Assembly (NCBI GenBank): GCA_964402955.1 | Contig: CAYOEZ010000003.1 | Location: 1-64,000 of the forward strand | Direction: 5' to 3' | Source of the DNA: CAYOEZ01 sp964402955 | GTDB lineage: Bacteria > Chloroflexota > DTOL01 > DAOUCN01 | DNA length: 64,000 bases | Part shown: piece by piece, positions 43,112 through 50,204 of the stretch | Position numbering within the stretch: position 1 is the first letter of the stretch | How the letters are laid out: each line of letters begins with the position of its first letter | Translations under genes and position numbers: made by a program | Notes under the pieces: generated by a model | What the model was told of the DNA's origin: nothing | Databases searched by the model: none | Seen by the model: only the letters and a program-made list of their open reading frames with translations

Positions 43112-43570
43112 CTACGTCTGCATGTCTACATGGGCCTCAGGAGTTCCACTGGCGAGCAGGATACGGCGAATCGTTTCCCGACCGATGGCCGGGGCAAGCC
43201 CTGATTCGGCCAAGTGCCGCTGCAAGGCGCTGAGCGTCCAGGAATGCATGGGCAAGCCCAGGCTCGCGGGGTCCGTCTGCGCAAGCTGCCACACCGTCTC
43301 GCGCTCCTCCTGGCCATAGATACGCGGCCGGCCCGACCGTGGCCGGTCAATCAGGCCATCGAGGCCCTGGGTGTTGAAGCGGCGGATGCGCGTGCGCACG
43401 CTGTGATGATGCAGACCAAGATGCAGAGAGATGCGGGGGACTGTCCATTTCTGACTGGACAGCAAAATCACCTGTGCTCGCAGCGCGAGCATTTCTGAGG
43501 CCTGGCGCGCTGCTGCCCACTCCTTGAGGACGTGCTCCTCAGTTTCGGTCAACCTTCTGACCTGAATCAT
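43112..43570 (-). pseudogene. IS630-type transposase N-terminal fragment (helix-turn-helix part)
   Basis: A 152-residue protein with two helix-turn-helix segments typical of IS630-family and similar transposases: ALRAQVILLSSQKWTVPRIS (first) and HHHSVRTRIRRFNTQGLDGL, then IDRPRSGRPRIYGQEERETV. The DDE catalytic domain that should follow is absent: the frame stops at 43112, and the next sequence is the small membrane protein gene. GGAGG-AAGAAGG precedes the ATG at 43570. It is therefore a remnant or a DNA-binding protein reused from a transposase. In two-frame IS630 elements this would be ORF A, but no ORF B is present. Confidence 0.75.
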
Positions 43571-43930
43571 GACCTTCTTGCCTCCGCTCGTGTGTTGGAC
43601 ACTGCCGTGGTTTGTCGTCAACATAGTTATTAGCCAACACCAATGGTCCGTATTTTGTCGTCCATGTAACGCAGAATTGGTGTTATCCTCCTCAACTATA
43701 CACGACGAACGACGGGCCAAAACGTGATTGCAAATCAGCTACTTTTTCCCGATACACCCTCCTTTCCCCAAAACTGCGGCAAGATGCAGCCTGGCGCAGC
43801 GCGACGCCCGCACAGACAGCGCGCAGACAGCGCGCTACAATTATGAATCTTATCGGACCTTTTATCCCATAAGAACTATACCATATTTATCGCCCTTTGT
43901 CCAGTATTTATCGGAGAAGTTCGCCGCTAC
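43571..43930. other. AT-richer intergenic region upstream of the transposase remnant
   Basis: No coding sequence is supported here. The stretch 43720-43930 is more AT-rich than its surroundings, which suggests foreign or decayed DNA. It contains the inverted repeat AACACCAAT/ATTGGTGTT listed separately, and TTTATCG/TATCGG repeats near 43850-43915. Confidence 0.4.
43636..43684. repeat. Inverted repeat upstream of the transposase remnant
   Basis: AACACCAAT (43636-43644) and ATTGGTGTT (43676-43684) are perfectly complementary with 31 bases between. It may be an operator or part of an old element end. Confidence 0.4.
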
Positions 43931-43959
43931 TTGACAGCCCATGCCGTCTGTACTACACT
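43931..43959 (+). promoter_or_regulatory. Promoter of the monooxygenase/alcohol dehydrogenase pair
   Basis: TTGACA (43931-43936) and TACACT (43954-43959) are 17 bases apart. The promoter lies within the Fur remnant and reads towards the gene at 44113. Confidence 0.6.
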
Positions 43960-44107
43960 GGAAGCATGAGAAGTGATAGTCATTGATCTGAGCGCAGCCG
44001 TCGCTGCCGTTGAGCAGCAGACCGGATACCAGGTCGAGCAGCATTGGCTTGAGCTTTTTGGCCTCTGCCCCACATGCCGCCAAAAAGCACAGCAACAAGG
44101 AGGGTGA
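43940..44107 (+). pseudogene. Fur-family regulator C-terminal remnant
   Basis: In one frame the sequence encodes HAVCTT, a TGA at 43967, then VIVIDLSAAVAAVEQQTGYQ and VEQHWLELFGLCPTCRQKAQ before a TGA at 44105. This is the C-terminal dimerisation domain of a Fur/Zur/PerR protein: a His/Cys-containing strand, the acidic VIDID-type strand, and the LFGLCPTC zinc knuckle. The DNA-binding half is missing and a stop interrupts the frame, so it is not functional. Its end overlaps the ribosome binding site of the next gene. Confidence 0.65.
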
Positions 44108-44112
44108 GCACG

Positions 44113-44421
44113 ATGCTTGTCGTCCATGTTCATGTCCACGTCAAGCTCGAGTCGGTCGAGGGCTTCAAGAAGGCGACCATTGAGAATGCCGGCGAGAGTC
44201 TTAAAGAGGCGGGTGTGGCGCGCTTCGATGTCGTGCAAGAGATGGGGGGAGACGGTACGCGCTTTATCCTCGTCGAAGCCTACCGTTCAGCCGACGACGC
44301 CAATCATCACAAAGAGACGCCTCACTATCTGCGCTGGCGCGACACGGTGGCCGAGATGATGGCCGAGCCCCGGCGCAGTATCAAGTATGCGCGCATCTAC
44401 CCCGCGGACAAGGGGTGGTAG
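44113..44421 (+). CDS. Antibiotic biosynthesis monooxygenase-fold (ABM/LsrG-like) protein
   Basis: A 102-residue single-domain protein of the dimeric ferredoxin-like ABM fold. It begins LVVHVHVHVKLESVEGFKKA and contains NAGESLKEAGVARFDVVQE and the central strand FILVEAYRSADDANHHKETP. YLRWRDTVAEMM follows, as in LsrG-type proteins that process small oxidised metabolites such as autoinducer-2. AAGGAGGGTGAG precedes the ATG at 44113. An iron alcohol dehydrogenase gene follows after a large hairpin, and such pairs occur in degradation of aromatic or sugar-derived compounds; the actual substrate is unknown. Confidence 0.87.
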   Translation: MLVVHVHVHVKLESVEGFKKATIENAGESLKEAGVARFDVVQEMGGDGTRFILVEAYRSADDANHHKETPHYLRWRDTVAEMMAEPRRSIKYARIYPADKGW

Positions 44422-44445
44422 TCGCTGAGGCCTGTGGAGTGTAGC

Positions 44446-44513
44446 TGTGGAGTGCGACGAATCCTTTCGTCGTTGGCACATAACCGCGACGAAAGGATTC
44501 GTCGCACTCCACA
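44446..44513. repeat. Perfect 27-bp inverted repeat between two genes
   Basis: The arms 44446-44472 (beginning TGTGGAGTGCGACGA) and 44487-44513 are exactly complementary over 27 bp with a 14-base loop. Partial copies of the arm flank it: TGTGGAGTG at about 44433 and TCGTCGCACTCCACA at 44526-44540. It lies within the likely operon, 54 bases before the next start codon. Confidence 0.85.
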
Positions 44514-44566
44514 TTGACCACAGGAGTCGTCGCACTCCACACTGCTATCCCGGCAGGGAGATAGTT

Positions 44567-45721
44567 ATGCGCTTTGAGTTTGCGACCGCACAGCGGATTA
44601 TCTTTGGCGCCGGCGCTCTGGCCGAGGTTGGCCCGCTAGCGCGCAGCATGGGACGGAGCGCGCTCCTGGCCGTGGGCAGCGCTGTGGAGCGCGTGCAGCC
44701 GCTGCTCGACGTGCTGGGCGCGCATGGCGTCAGCTACACACTACTTAAGGTGACGGGAGAGCCGGACCTGGACCTCGTGCGCCGTGGCGTGCAGATGGCG
44801 CACGACGCCGGCTGCGATCTGCTGATCGGCTGTGGCGGCGGCAGCGCCCTGGATACAGCCAAGGCCGTCGCTGCTGTGGCGGCCAATGGCGGCGACCCGC
44901 TCGACTATCTTGAGGTGATCGGCCAGGGTAAGCCCATCACCATCTCACCGCTGCCCGTCATCGCCATCCCCACCACGGCGGGCACGGGCGCCGAGGTGAC
45001 GCGCAATGCCGTGCTCGCCTCGCCCGAACACCACGTCAAGGCCAGCCTGCGCAGCCCGCCCATGCTGCCGCGCCTGGCGATCATCTACCCTGTCCTCACC
45101 TACAGCATGCCGCCGCAGGTCACCGCCAGCACCGGCCTCGATGCGCTGACCCAGGTGATCGAGCCTTTCGTCTCGGTGCGCGCCAATCCGTTGGCTGGCG
45201 CCCTGTGCCGCGAGGGGATAGCGCGCGCTGCCCGCTCGCTATGGCGCGCCTTTGCGCACGGTGACGACGCGGGCGCCCGTGAAGACATGGCGCTTGCCAG
45301 CCTGCTGGGCGGCCTGGCGCTGGCCAATGCTGGGTTGGGGGCGGTGCACGGCATTGCCAGCGTGATTGGCGGCATGTTTCCTGCCCCGCACGGCGCCGTC
45401 TGCGCCCGCCTGCTGCCCGCAGTCATGGCGATGAACGTGCGCGCCCTGCACGCGCGCCAGCCGCAAAGCGAAGCGCTGCGTCGCTACGACGAGGTGGCCC
45501 GCCTGCTCACCGGCAGCAGTGCGGCGACGGCGCACGATGGCGTGGCCTGGGTGCGCGCCTTGTGCGCCGATTTGGGCGTGCCCCCGCTCTCCGCTTACGG
45601 CATGGCTGCACAGGACATTCCCGCCATCGTCGAGAAATCGCTCGTTGCTAGCAGTACGAAGGCCAACCCGATTGTGTTGACGGCAGAAGAGATGAGGGAG
45701 ATATTGCAGGAGGCGCTGTAG
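44567..45721 (+). CDS. Iron-containing alcohol dehydrogenase
   Basis: A 384-residue family III alcohol dehydrogenase. The NAD-binding loop is CGGGSALDTAKAVAAVAANG, the TAGTGAEVTRNAV region follows, and the metal site includes ASTGLDALTQVIEP with Asp and His, then GAVHGIASVIGGMFPAPHGA. Such enzymes reduce aldehydes or maleylacetate. GGGAG precedes the ATG at 44567; the longer frame covers the hairpin and is not coding. It follows the ABM-fold gene and is probably in the same operon. Confidence 0.92.
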   Translation: MRFEFATAQRIIFGAGALAEVGPLARSMGRSALLAVGSAVERVQPLLDVLGAHGVSYTLLKVTGEPDLDLVRRGVQMAHDAGCDLLIGCGGGSALDTAKAVAAVAANGGDPLDYLEVIGQGKPITISPLPVIAIPTTAGTGAEVTRNAVLASPEHHVKASLRSPPMLPRLAIIYPVLTYSMPPQVTASTGLDALTQVIEPFVSVRANPLAGALCREGIARAARSLWRAFAHGDDAGAREDMALASLLGGLALANAGLGAVHGIASVIGGMFPAPHGAVCARLLPAVMAMNVRALHARQPQSEALRRYDEVARLLTGSSAATAHDGVAWVRALCADLGVPPLSAYGMAAQDIPAIVEKSLVASSTKANPIVLTAEEMREILQEAL

Positions 45722-46107
45722 CAGTAGTGCTGTCTACGGATTCTGGCCCGGATGGCACGGTGGCTGTGCACAGATGCCCGCCCTCACCCCAGCCCTCTCC
45801 CGACCTCGGGAGAGGGAGTCCGCGCCTGCATCCGTACTTCCCGTGTCGTCCGGGCCAGAATCCGTGCTTTCCGTGCCATCCGCGCCTGCATCCGTGGACA
45901 GCGTCCGTGTCATCCGAGTTCAGAATCCGTTGCCAGCGGCCCGCCCTCACCCCGCCCCTCTCCCAACCTTGGGAGAGGGAGTCTGCGCCGACATCCGTGT
46001 CTTCCGTGCCTGAATCCGTGCCTCCGCTTCATCCGTGTTCAGAATCCGTTGCCAGCATCCGTGTCATCCGTGCTTACATCCGTGGACAGCCTCCGTGTCA
46101 TCCGTGT
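45722..46107. repeat. Repeat-filled region between alcohol dehydrogenase and GH116 genes
   Basis: These 386 bases between convergent genes have no supported coding sequence. Two 40-base palindromic repeats (45781-45820 and 45944-45983) share the core CCCTCTCCC-N6-GGGAGAGGG. Around them CATCCGTG is repeated many times, and GTTCAGAATCCGTTGCCAGC-like phrases occur near 45918, 46037 and 46105. All three forward frames stay open because of this composition. Confidence 0.8.
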
Positions 46108-48744
46108 TCAGAATCCGTTGCCAGCCTCCGTTGCCACCGTCAGCCTCTGCCCCACTCCCAACTCCACCTCTTTGCCGAATTCCACCACCATCTGCTTCCC
46201 CACCAGGCCGGCAGTGGCAGCCACTTTTCCCTCCGGGCCAGTTACCCTCACATGCTCTGGCGAGACGCCGTCAGGCAGCGCCAGCCCTAGCGTGCGAAAA
46301 GCCAGGCGGCCATAGCGCACCTCGACGGTGCACGTCATTGCGCTGCCCTCCACCTTCTGGCTGAAACTGCCCCAGCCGCTGCCTGTGCTGAAGAAGCAGC
46401 GGAAGTCGCTGGCATTCACGCGCGGGGCAAAGCTGATGCGACGCGCCGGTGCGCTGTAGTGATAGCCGGAGAGCGCCAGCAGCAGCGACCAGCTCGACAT
46501 CGCCCGCGCATAATGGTGGCCGCACTCGAACTCATTCCAGGGATTGCGGGCGACGCCGTCGTGACGCTGGCGCGCCCTCTTCACAATCCCCAGCCCCTGC
46601 TCAACCATGCCTTCATAGATCAGGTGCGCGGCCACCTGGTACTCGAAACCTGTCCACACCTCGTCGGCGTAGGGGAAGGGGTAGCGCGGGCGGCCGCCGT
46701 TTGGCCACGAGCAGAGCAGCAGCCCTCCCTCGCCGTTGAGCGCGTAGGTGCGCTGGCAATTGTGGTGCGCCGACATGTCTTTGCGGACGTTGTACTTGAC
46801 GATAGAGCGCATGGTGCGGCGCACGTGCGCCTGCGGCAGCAGATAGCCCAGGCCAACCACGTGGGCGAACCATTGGCCGAGCATCTGGTCGGCCAGGCAG
46901 CCGGGGCCATATTGGTAGCGCGGCTGATCCTCGCCCTCGCGAATGGCCGGTGGGTGGCGCCCCTCGTATCTGTCCTTGATCGAATCGCCTGGCCTGGGGT
47001 TGCGCACCTTCTGCACATAGAACTCCCCGTTCCATAGCTCCCTGTCCAGCTTCTTGCTGCCCGATTGGTAGATACTTCGGTACTCATCGGCAGAGGCGTT
47101 CTCGCCCAAAGCGCGCGCTATCTCTTCCGCCGCGCGCAGCGCTCCCAGGTAGAGCGCGCCCATGAATGTGTTGGGGCCATAGAACTCGACGTCGTACGTG
47201 TTGTGCTGCTCGCCTTCCATCACGCCGTCACGGTCTTTGTCCCACACCTGCCAGGCATACTCCAGCGCCTGTTTGGCCGCGGGCCAGAGCGCGCGCAAGA
47301 AGGCATCGTCGCCCGAAAGCTGCCACTCACGGTAGAGCTTGAGGATACCGCCCATCTGCCCGTCGGCAGCGGGCACGTAGTTCCACAGCGCGCCCGATGT
47401 GATCGGTAGCAAGGTGCGGAAACGCTGCTCGCCCGTCGGCAGGGTGTTGGTATCGTAGTCGGTGCGGCGCATGGTACGCTCCAGGTCCGGGAAGAGGTGC
47501 GCCAGCGCCTGCTCGTAGTTCCAGACGTGGGTGCAGTTCATCGGACAGCAGCCGGAATTGTCGTTGCAGCCCTCGAAGCCGTGGAAACGCCCATCTTCGG
47601 TGCGCAGGCAGGTCGTCGTGCGTATGATGGCCGACTGGCTCGATGCCGCGTCCAAAACGACGGCCGGCAGCGTGCTCTCGAAGAGCGTATCGTGGTAGGC
47701 GATCGTCTCGGCATCGAGTCGCTTCAGGTTGGCGGACGTGTAGCGCGCTGTATCCCATGCGTTGGCGAAGCGTGTCGTGTAGTAGTTGCCCAGGCGCCGC
47801 CCCTTGACCTCCTCTTCCTTGTTCCAGTAGTTGGTCAGGTTGGGGAAGTGCCAGGACAGGATGAACGGCAGTTCCACGGTCTCACCCGGCGCAAGATGGG
47901 CTACCAGCCCCAGCGTGCCCACATCGGTTTCGCCATCGGGCGAAGGAGCGGCTGCGGCGTCGCCGGGCAAGCGGCCATTGGCGCGCAAGGTGTCCCAGAA
48001 GTCTTGCAGCGCGTCAAACCAGCCTGCCCGTTCCCAGCGCAGGGCAAAGGTCGTCTCTGGCCATGACGTGGCGACGGCGAGTGACCCGGCGCCCGGTCCA
48101 GCCGTTGCCGTACCGGTCATGTGCAGGCCCGCCAGGCCCTTCTCCGTTACCCACTCGTTGAGGTTGCCGCCGAAGAGGGAGCAGGAGCGGCCACGCAGGC
48201 GTGACTCGCCGTCGTACCCGGCGGCGTTGAGCAGGCTGAAGGCAACGGTCGCATCCACCGCCACCGGCAGGGGATTGTGCAGCCGCCAGCGGAAAATGGC
48301 CACCGGCAGGCCCGAATCATCAGCATCGAGTGGGATGAAGGGATTGAAAGCATCCAATTCCACCTGCAACGGCAGCGCACCGTCGGCAAAGCGCATATGC
48401 GCCAGGGGATAGGCGCCGCAAAACTCCGCCTCGGCCAGGCGCGGCAAGCCGGCCATCTGGTCGAACGGTATGCCGCCGCCGGCCACAAACGGGGGCATCA
48501 GCCGGCGTTCGAGCACGCGCGCCACAGACGCGCCGCCATCCGGTTTAGCCCACAGGGAGAAAAACGTGAATGGTAGATGCGTGCCATAGGCCGGCCGGTT
48601 GAAGATCTCCCAGTCGCGCAGGTCGCCGCGCCCGCCCAGGCAGACGGTGCCTGTGCCGATACCACCCAGGGGAAAAGCAATCTGCTGCAACGATTTGCCG
48701 GAAAAGGTGCGCTGTGTGCCCAGGCCAATAGGGGATGTGGTCAT
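46108..48744 (-). CDS. GH116-family glucosidase (GBA2/DUF608 type)
   Basis: An 878-residue enzyme of glycoside hydrolase family 116, relatives of non-lysosomal glucosylceramidase and of bacterial beta-glucosidases. The N-terminal domain starts with IAFPLGGIGTGTVCLGGRGD and LRDWEIFNRP, the family hallmark. The (alpha/alpha)6 barrel contains SGCCPMNCTHVWNYEQALAH, where Glu411 is the likely nucleophile, then EHNTYDVEFYGPNTFMGALY and YADEVWTGFEYQVAAHLI. There is no signal peptide. GGGAGGAAACA precedes the ATG at 48744; the longer frame overlaps sodX and is not coding. It may process glucosides imported by the sugar transporter. Confidence 0.92.
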   Translation of the reverse strand: MTTSPIGLGTQRTFSGKSLQQIAFPLGGIGTGTVCLGGRGDLRDWEIFNRPAYGTHLPFTFFSLWAKPDGGASVARVLERRLMPPFVAGGGIPFDQMAGLPRLAEAEFCGAYPLAHMRFADGALPLQVELDAFNPFIPLDADDSGLPVAIFRWRLHNPLPVAVDATVAFSLLNAAGYDGESRLRGRSCSLFGGNLNEWVTEKGLAGLHMTGTATAGPGAGSLAVATSWPETTFALRWERAGWFDALQDFWDTLRANGRLPGDAAAAPSPDGETDVGTLGLVAHLAPGETVELPFILSWHFPNLTNYWNKEEEVKGRRLGNYYTTRFANAWDTARYTSANLKRLDAETIAYHDTLFESTLPAVVLDAASSQSAIIRTTTCLRTEDGRFHGFEGCNDNSGCCPMNCTHVWNYEQALAHLFPDLERTMRRTDYDTNTLPTGEQRFRTLLPITSGALWNYVPAADGQMGGILKLYREWQLSGDDAFLRALWPAAKQALEYAWQVWDKDRDGVMEGEQHNTYDVEFYGPNTFMGALYLGALRAAEEIARALGENASADEYRSIYQSGSKKLDRELWNGEFYVQKVRNPRPGDSIKDRYEGRHPPAIREGEDQPRYQYGPGCLADQMLGQWFAHVVGLGYLLPQAHVRRTMRSIVKYNVRKDMSAHHNCQRTYALNGEGGLLLCSWPNGGRPRYPFPYADEVWTGFEYQVAAHLIYEGMVEQGLGIVKRARQRHDGVARNPWNEFECGHHYARAMSSWSLLLALSGYHYSAPARRISFAPRVNASDFRCFFSTGSGWGSFSQKVEGSAMTCTVEVRYGRLAFRTLGLALPDGVSPEHVRVTGPEGKVAATAGLVGKQMVVEFGKEVELGVGQRLTVATEAGNGF

Positions 48745-48785
48745 TGTTTCCTCCCGTGCGGAGATTTGGAGACCTCGAGATCTTG

Positions 48786-48819
48786 AGACCACCGAGGTTC
48801 CCGAAAACTTCGGTGGTCT
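48786..48819 (-). terminator. Hairpin between sodX and the GH116 gene
   Basis: AGACCACCGAGGTT (48786-48799) pairs with 48806-48819 with a single G-T mismatch and a 6-base loop. It lies 10 bases after the sodX stop. Confidence 0.6.
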
Positions 48820-48829
48820 GACGATGCGA

Positions 48830-49117
48830 TTAGCGCCTGATGCGCCAGATGACCTTGCCCACGACCGACGCGCGGTTGATGGGGCCGAACTCGCGGCTAT
48901 CAACACTCTTGTCGTGAATGCCGACGACGTAGAGCTGGTTGTCGGGCAAGATGCGTTCGACCTGCTTGATCATGATGTCGTAGACTGGGTGGCGAAAGAC
49001 CACCACGTCGCCGCGCCTGACGCCCCCGCTCACAAAGGGGGGCGCGACAAGCACGTAATCGCCATCCTGATACAGTGGCCACAGGCTCTGGCCGGAGACT
49101 TTGAGTAGTTTGAACAT
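48830..49117 (-). CDS. sodX: Nickel-type superoxide dismutase maturation protease
   Basis: A 95-residue S24/S26-type peptidase. It carries the signal-peptidase Ser motif KVSGQSLWPLYQDGDYVLVA near residue 9 and a Lys-containing block (VVVFRHPVYDIMIKQVERIL) near 50. In NiSOD systems this enzyme removes the SodN leader to expose the metal-binding N-terminal His. The position directly after sodN supports the assignment. There is no Shine-Dalgarno sequence before the ATG at 49117, and a strong hairpin ends 20 bases upstream of it, so translation is expected to be weak or coupled to structure. Confidence 0.87.
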   Translation of the reverse strand: MFKLLKVSGQSLWPLYQDGDYVLVAPPFVSGGVRRGDVVVFRHPVYDIMIKQVERILPDNQLYVVGIHDKSVDSREFGPINRASVVGKVIWRIRR

Positions 49118-49136
49118 GAAGAATGAAGGGGTTTCG

Positions 49137-49179
49137 GTTCAGAGTTCCGATCTCTTTGCGGGAGATCGGAACTCTGAAC
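49137..49179 (-). terminator. Hairpin between sodN and sodX
   Basis: GTTCAGAGTTCCGATCTC (49137-49154) and its exact complement (49162-49179) form an 18-bp stem with a 7-base loop, directly after the sodN stop. No T-run follows. It should lower sodX expression and stabilise the sodN message. Confidence 0.75.
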
Positions 49180-49186
49180 GACATAG

Positions 49187-49687
49187 CTACAGGGCGGGAT
49201 AGACCAGTTCCAGGTTCGGGGCGTAGGGCGCCTTGGCGCGCTTGGTGGCAACGCCCTTGGTGTCCCAGAAGATGGCGGCGAATTCGTTCACCGCTTCAAC
49301 CAGGTCGAGCGCGGTCTGGCGGTCAACCCCCTGGCGCACCTTGGATCCCAGGGCAAAAATCTTGTGCGTCAAAGCCAGGAGGCCCGGATGCTTCTCCAGG
49401 TGCGGGGCCTTGAAGTAGTCGCCCATGATCACGCGCACTTCTTTCTTGAGCTTCTCGGCGTGCTCTTCCTTGACCAGGATGTAGCGCACCTCGGTATTGG
49501 TGCGGGCTGCGCCGGCCTGGGTTAAGCTCTTCTCGATATCGGTGATCAAATCGATCATCCTGACCACAGTCAGGGCATCGATCTGTGCCAGGATCGGGTC
49601 GTAAATGCCACAGGGCACATCACAGTGCGCCCTGGCGTGATCGAACCCGAGCCGCTTGTCCAATTCGTTCACGAGGTTGTACAACAT
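49187..49687 (-). CDS. sodN: Nickel superoxide dismutase
   Basis: SodN converts superoxide to oxygen and hydrogen peroxide. The 166-residue precursor has a 20-residue leader, then the nickel hook HCDVPCGIYDP, in which His21, Cys22 and Cys26 bind nickel after the leader is cut off before His21. The rest is the four-helix bundle of the family (MIDLITDIEKSL, HKIFALGSKVRQGVDRQTAL). The length is about normal for a precursor. A good promoter with a dyad over its -10 lies upstream, and sodX follows. GGAGGA precedes the ATG. Confidence 0.95.
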   Translation of the reverse strand: MLYNLVNELDKRLGFDHARAHCDVPCGIYDPILAQIDALTVVRMIDLITDIEKSLTQAGAARTNTEVRYILVKEEHAEKLKKEVRVIMGDYFKAPHLEKHPGLLALTHKIFALGSKVRQGVDRQTALDLVEAVNEFAAIFWDTKGVATKRAKAPYAPNLELVYPAL

Positions 49688-49785
49688 GTCAGTCCTCCTT
49701 AAGTACGTAACTGAGCGATTAGCTCAGGGTTTCACAGTGGCGGGCAATCTTGCACGTGTCCATGGTTTGTTGCCCTGCGAATAGT

Positions 49786-49814
49786 AGCATACTGCTAAAC
49801 AAGGGTTTTGTCAA
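49786..49814 (-). promoter_or_regulatory. sodN promoter with a dyad over the -10
   Basis: On the minus strand TTGACA (49809-49814) and TATGCT (49786-49791) are 17 bases apart. TAGCA-N3-TGCTA (49785-49797) is a perfect dyad that covers the -10 and could bind a repressor such as a nickel-responsive Fur protein. The regulator is not identified. Confidence 0.65.
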
Positions 49815-49894
49815 GTAAAAACTACGCCAAATCTTGCACTGGGAACAGGGCGCGCTGTGCACTGTGGGCGTCGCGACGTGCAGGCGACGCCGAC

Positions 49895-50042
49895 GGGTGA
49901 GCGTCATCTTCATCGACCGTGTAGGGCGCGGTCTCTACCGCGCCAGAAGGGCGCTGTTTTTGCACTTGGACGGCGCAAGGGAGCGCCTTACTACACGGAT
50001 TGGGAAGGCTGGCGCTGTCTCCAGAAAGGATGACGCTCACCC
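49895..50042. repeat. 148-bp segment bounded by 14-bp inverted repeats
   Basis: GGGTGAGCGTCATC (49895-49908) and GATGACGCTCACCC (50029-50042) are exact inverted copies. A further copy of the latter lies at 70-83. The interior contains a GGCGCGGT-CTCT-ACCGCGCC hairpin and paired GTGTAG/CTACAC ends. It may be a small non-autonomous mobile element, but no transposase match is shown. Confidence 0.5.
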
Positions 50043-50058
50043 ACGCCAGCCGGGGGTC

Positions 50059-50087
50059 TTGACAAATGCTACTGGTGCAATTATAAT
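50059..50087 (+). promoter_or_regulatory. Perfect-consensus promoter of the secreted protease gene
   Basis: TTGACA (50059-50064) and TATAAT (50082-50087) are 17 bases apart, both hexamers exact. It should start transcription about 110 bases before the gene at 50205. Confidence 0.85.
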
Positions 50088-50204
50088 CCTACTACATCAA
50101 TTAAGGTATTGACTAAATTGATGAACCGGCGCGTGCGACAGCCAGTTCCGCCATAGCCGGGCAGGGCAGGACCGGTCAGTGTCCTCTAATAAGAGGAGGA
50201 GACA

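Noticed and set aside
45830..46130. CRISPR array
   Set aside because: Repeated phrases are degenerate, vary in spacing and are partly palindromic. There are no unique spacers of equal length and no cas genes in the window.
45752..46364. Overlapping open frames that look like a repeat protein
   Set aside because: All three forward frames are open because of the palindromic and CATCCGTG repeats; Pro/Ser/Arg-rich translations with no start signal are not genes.
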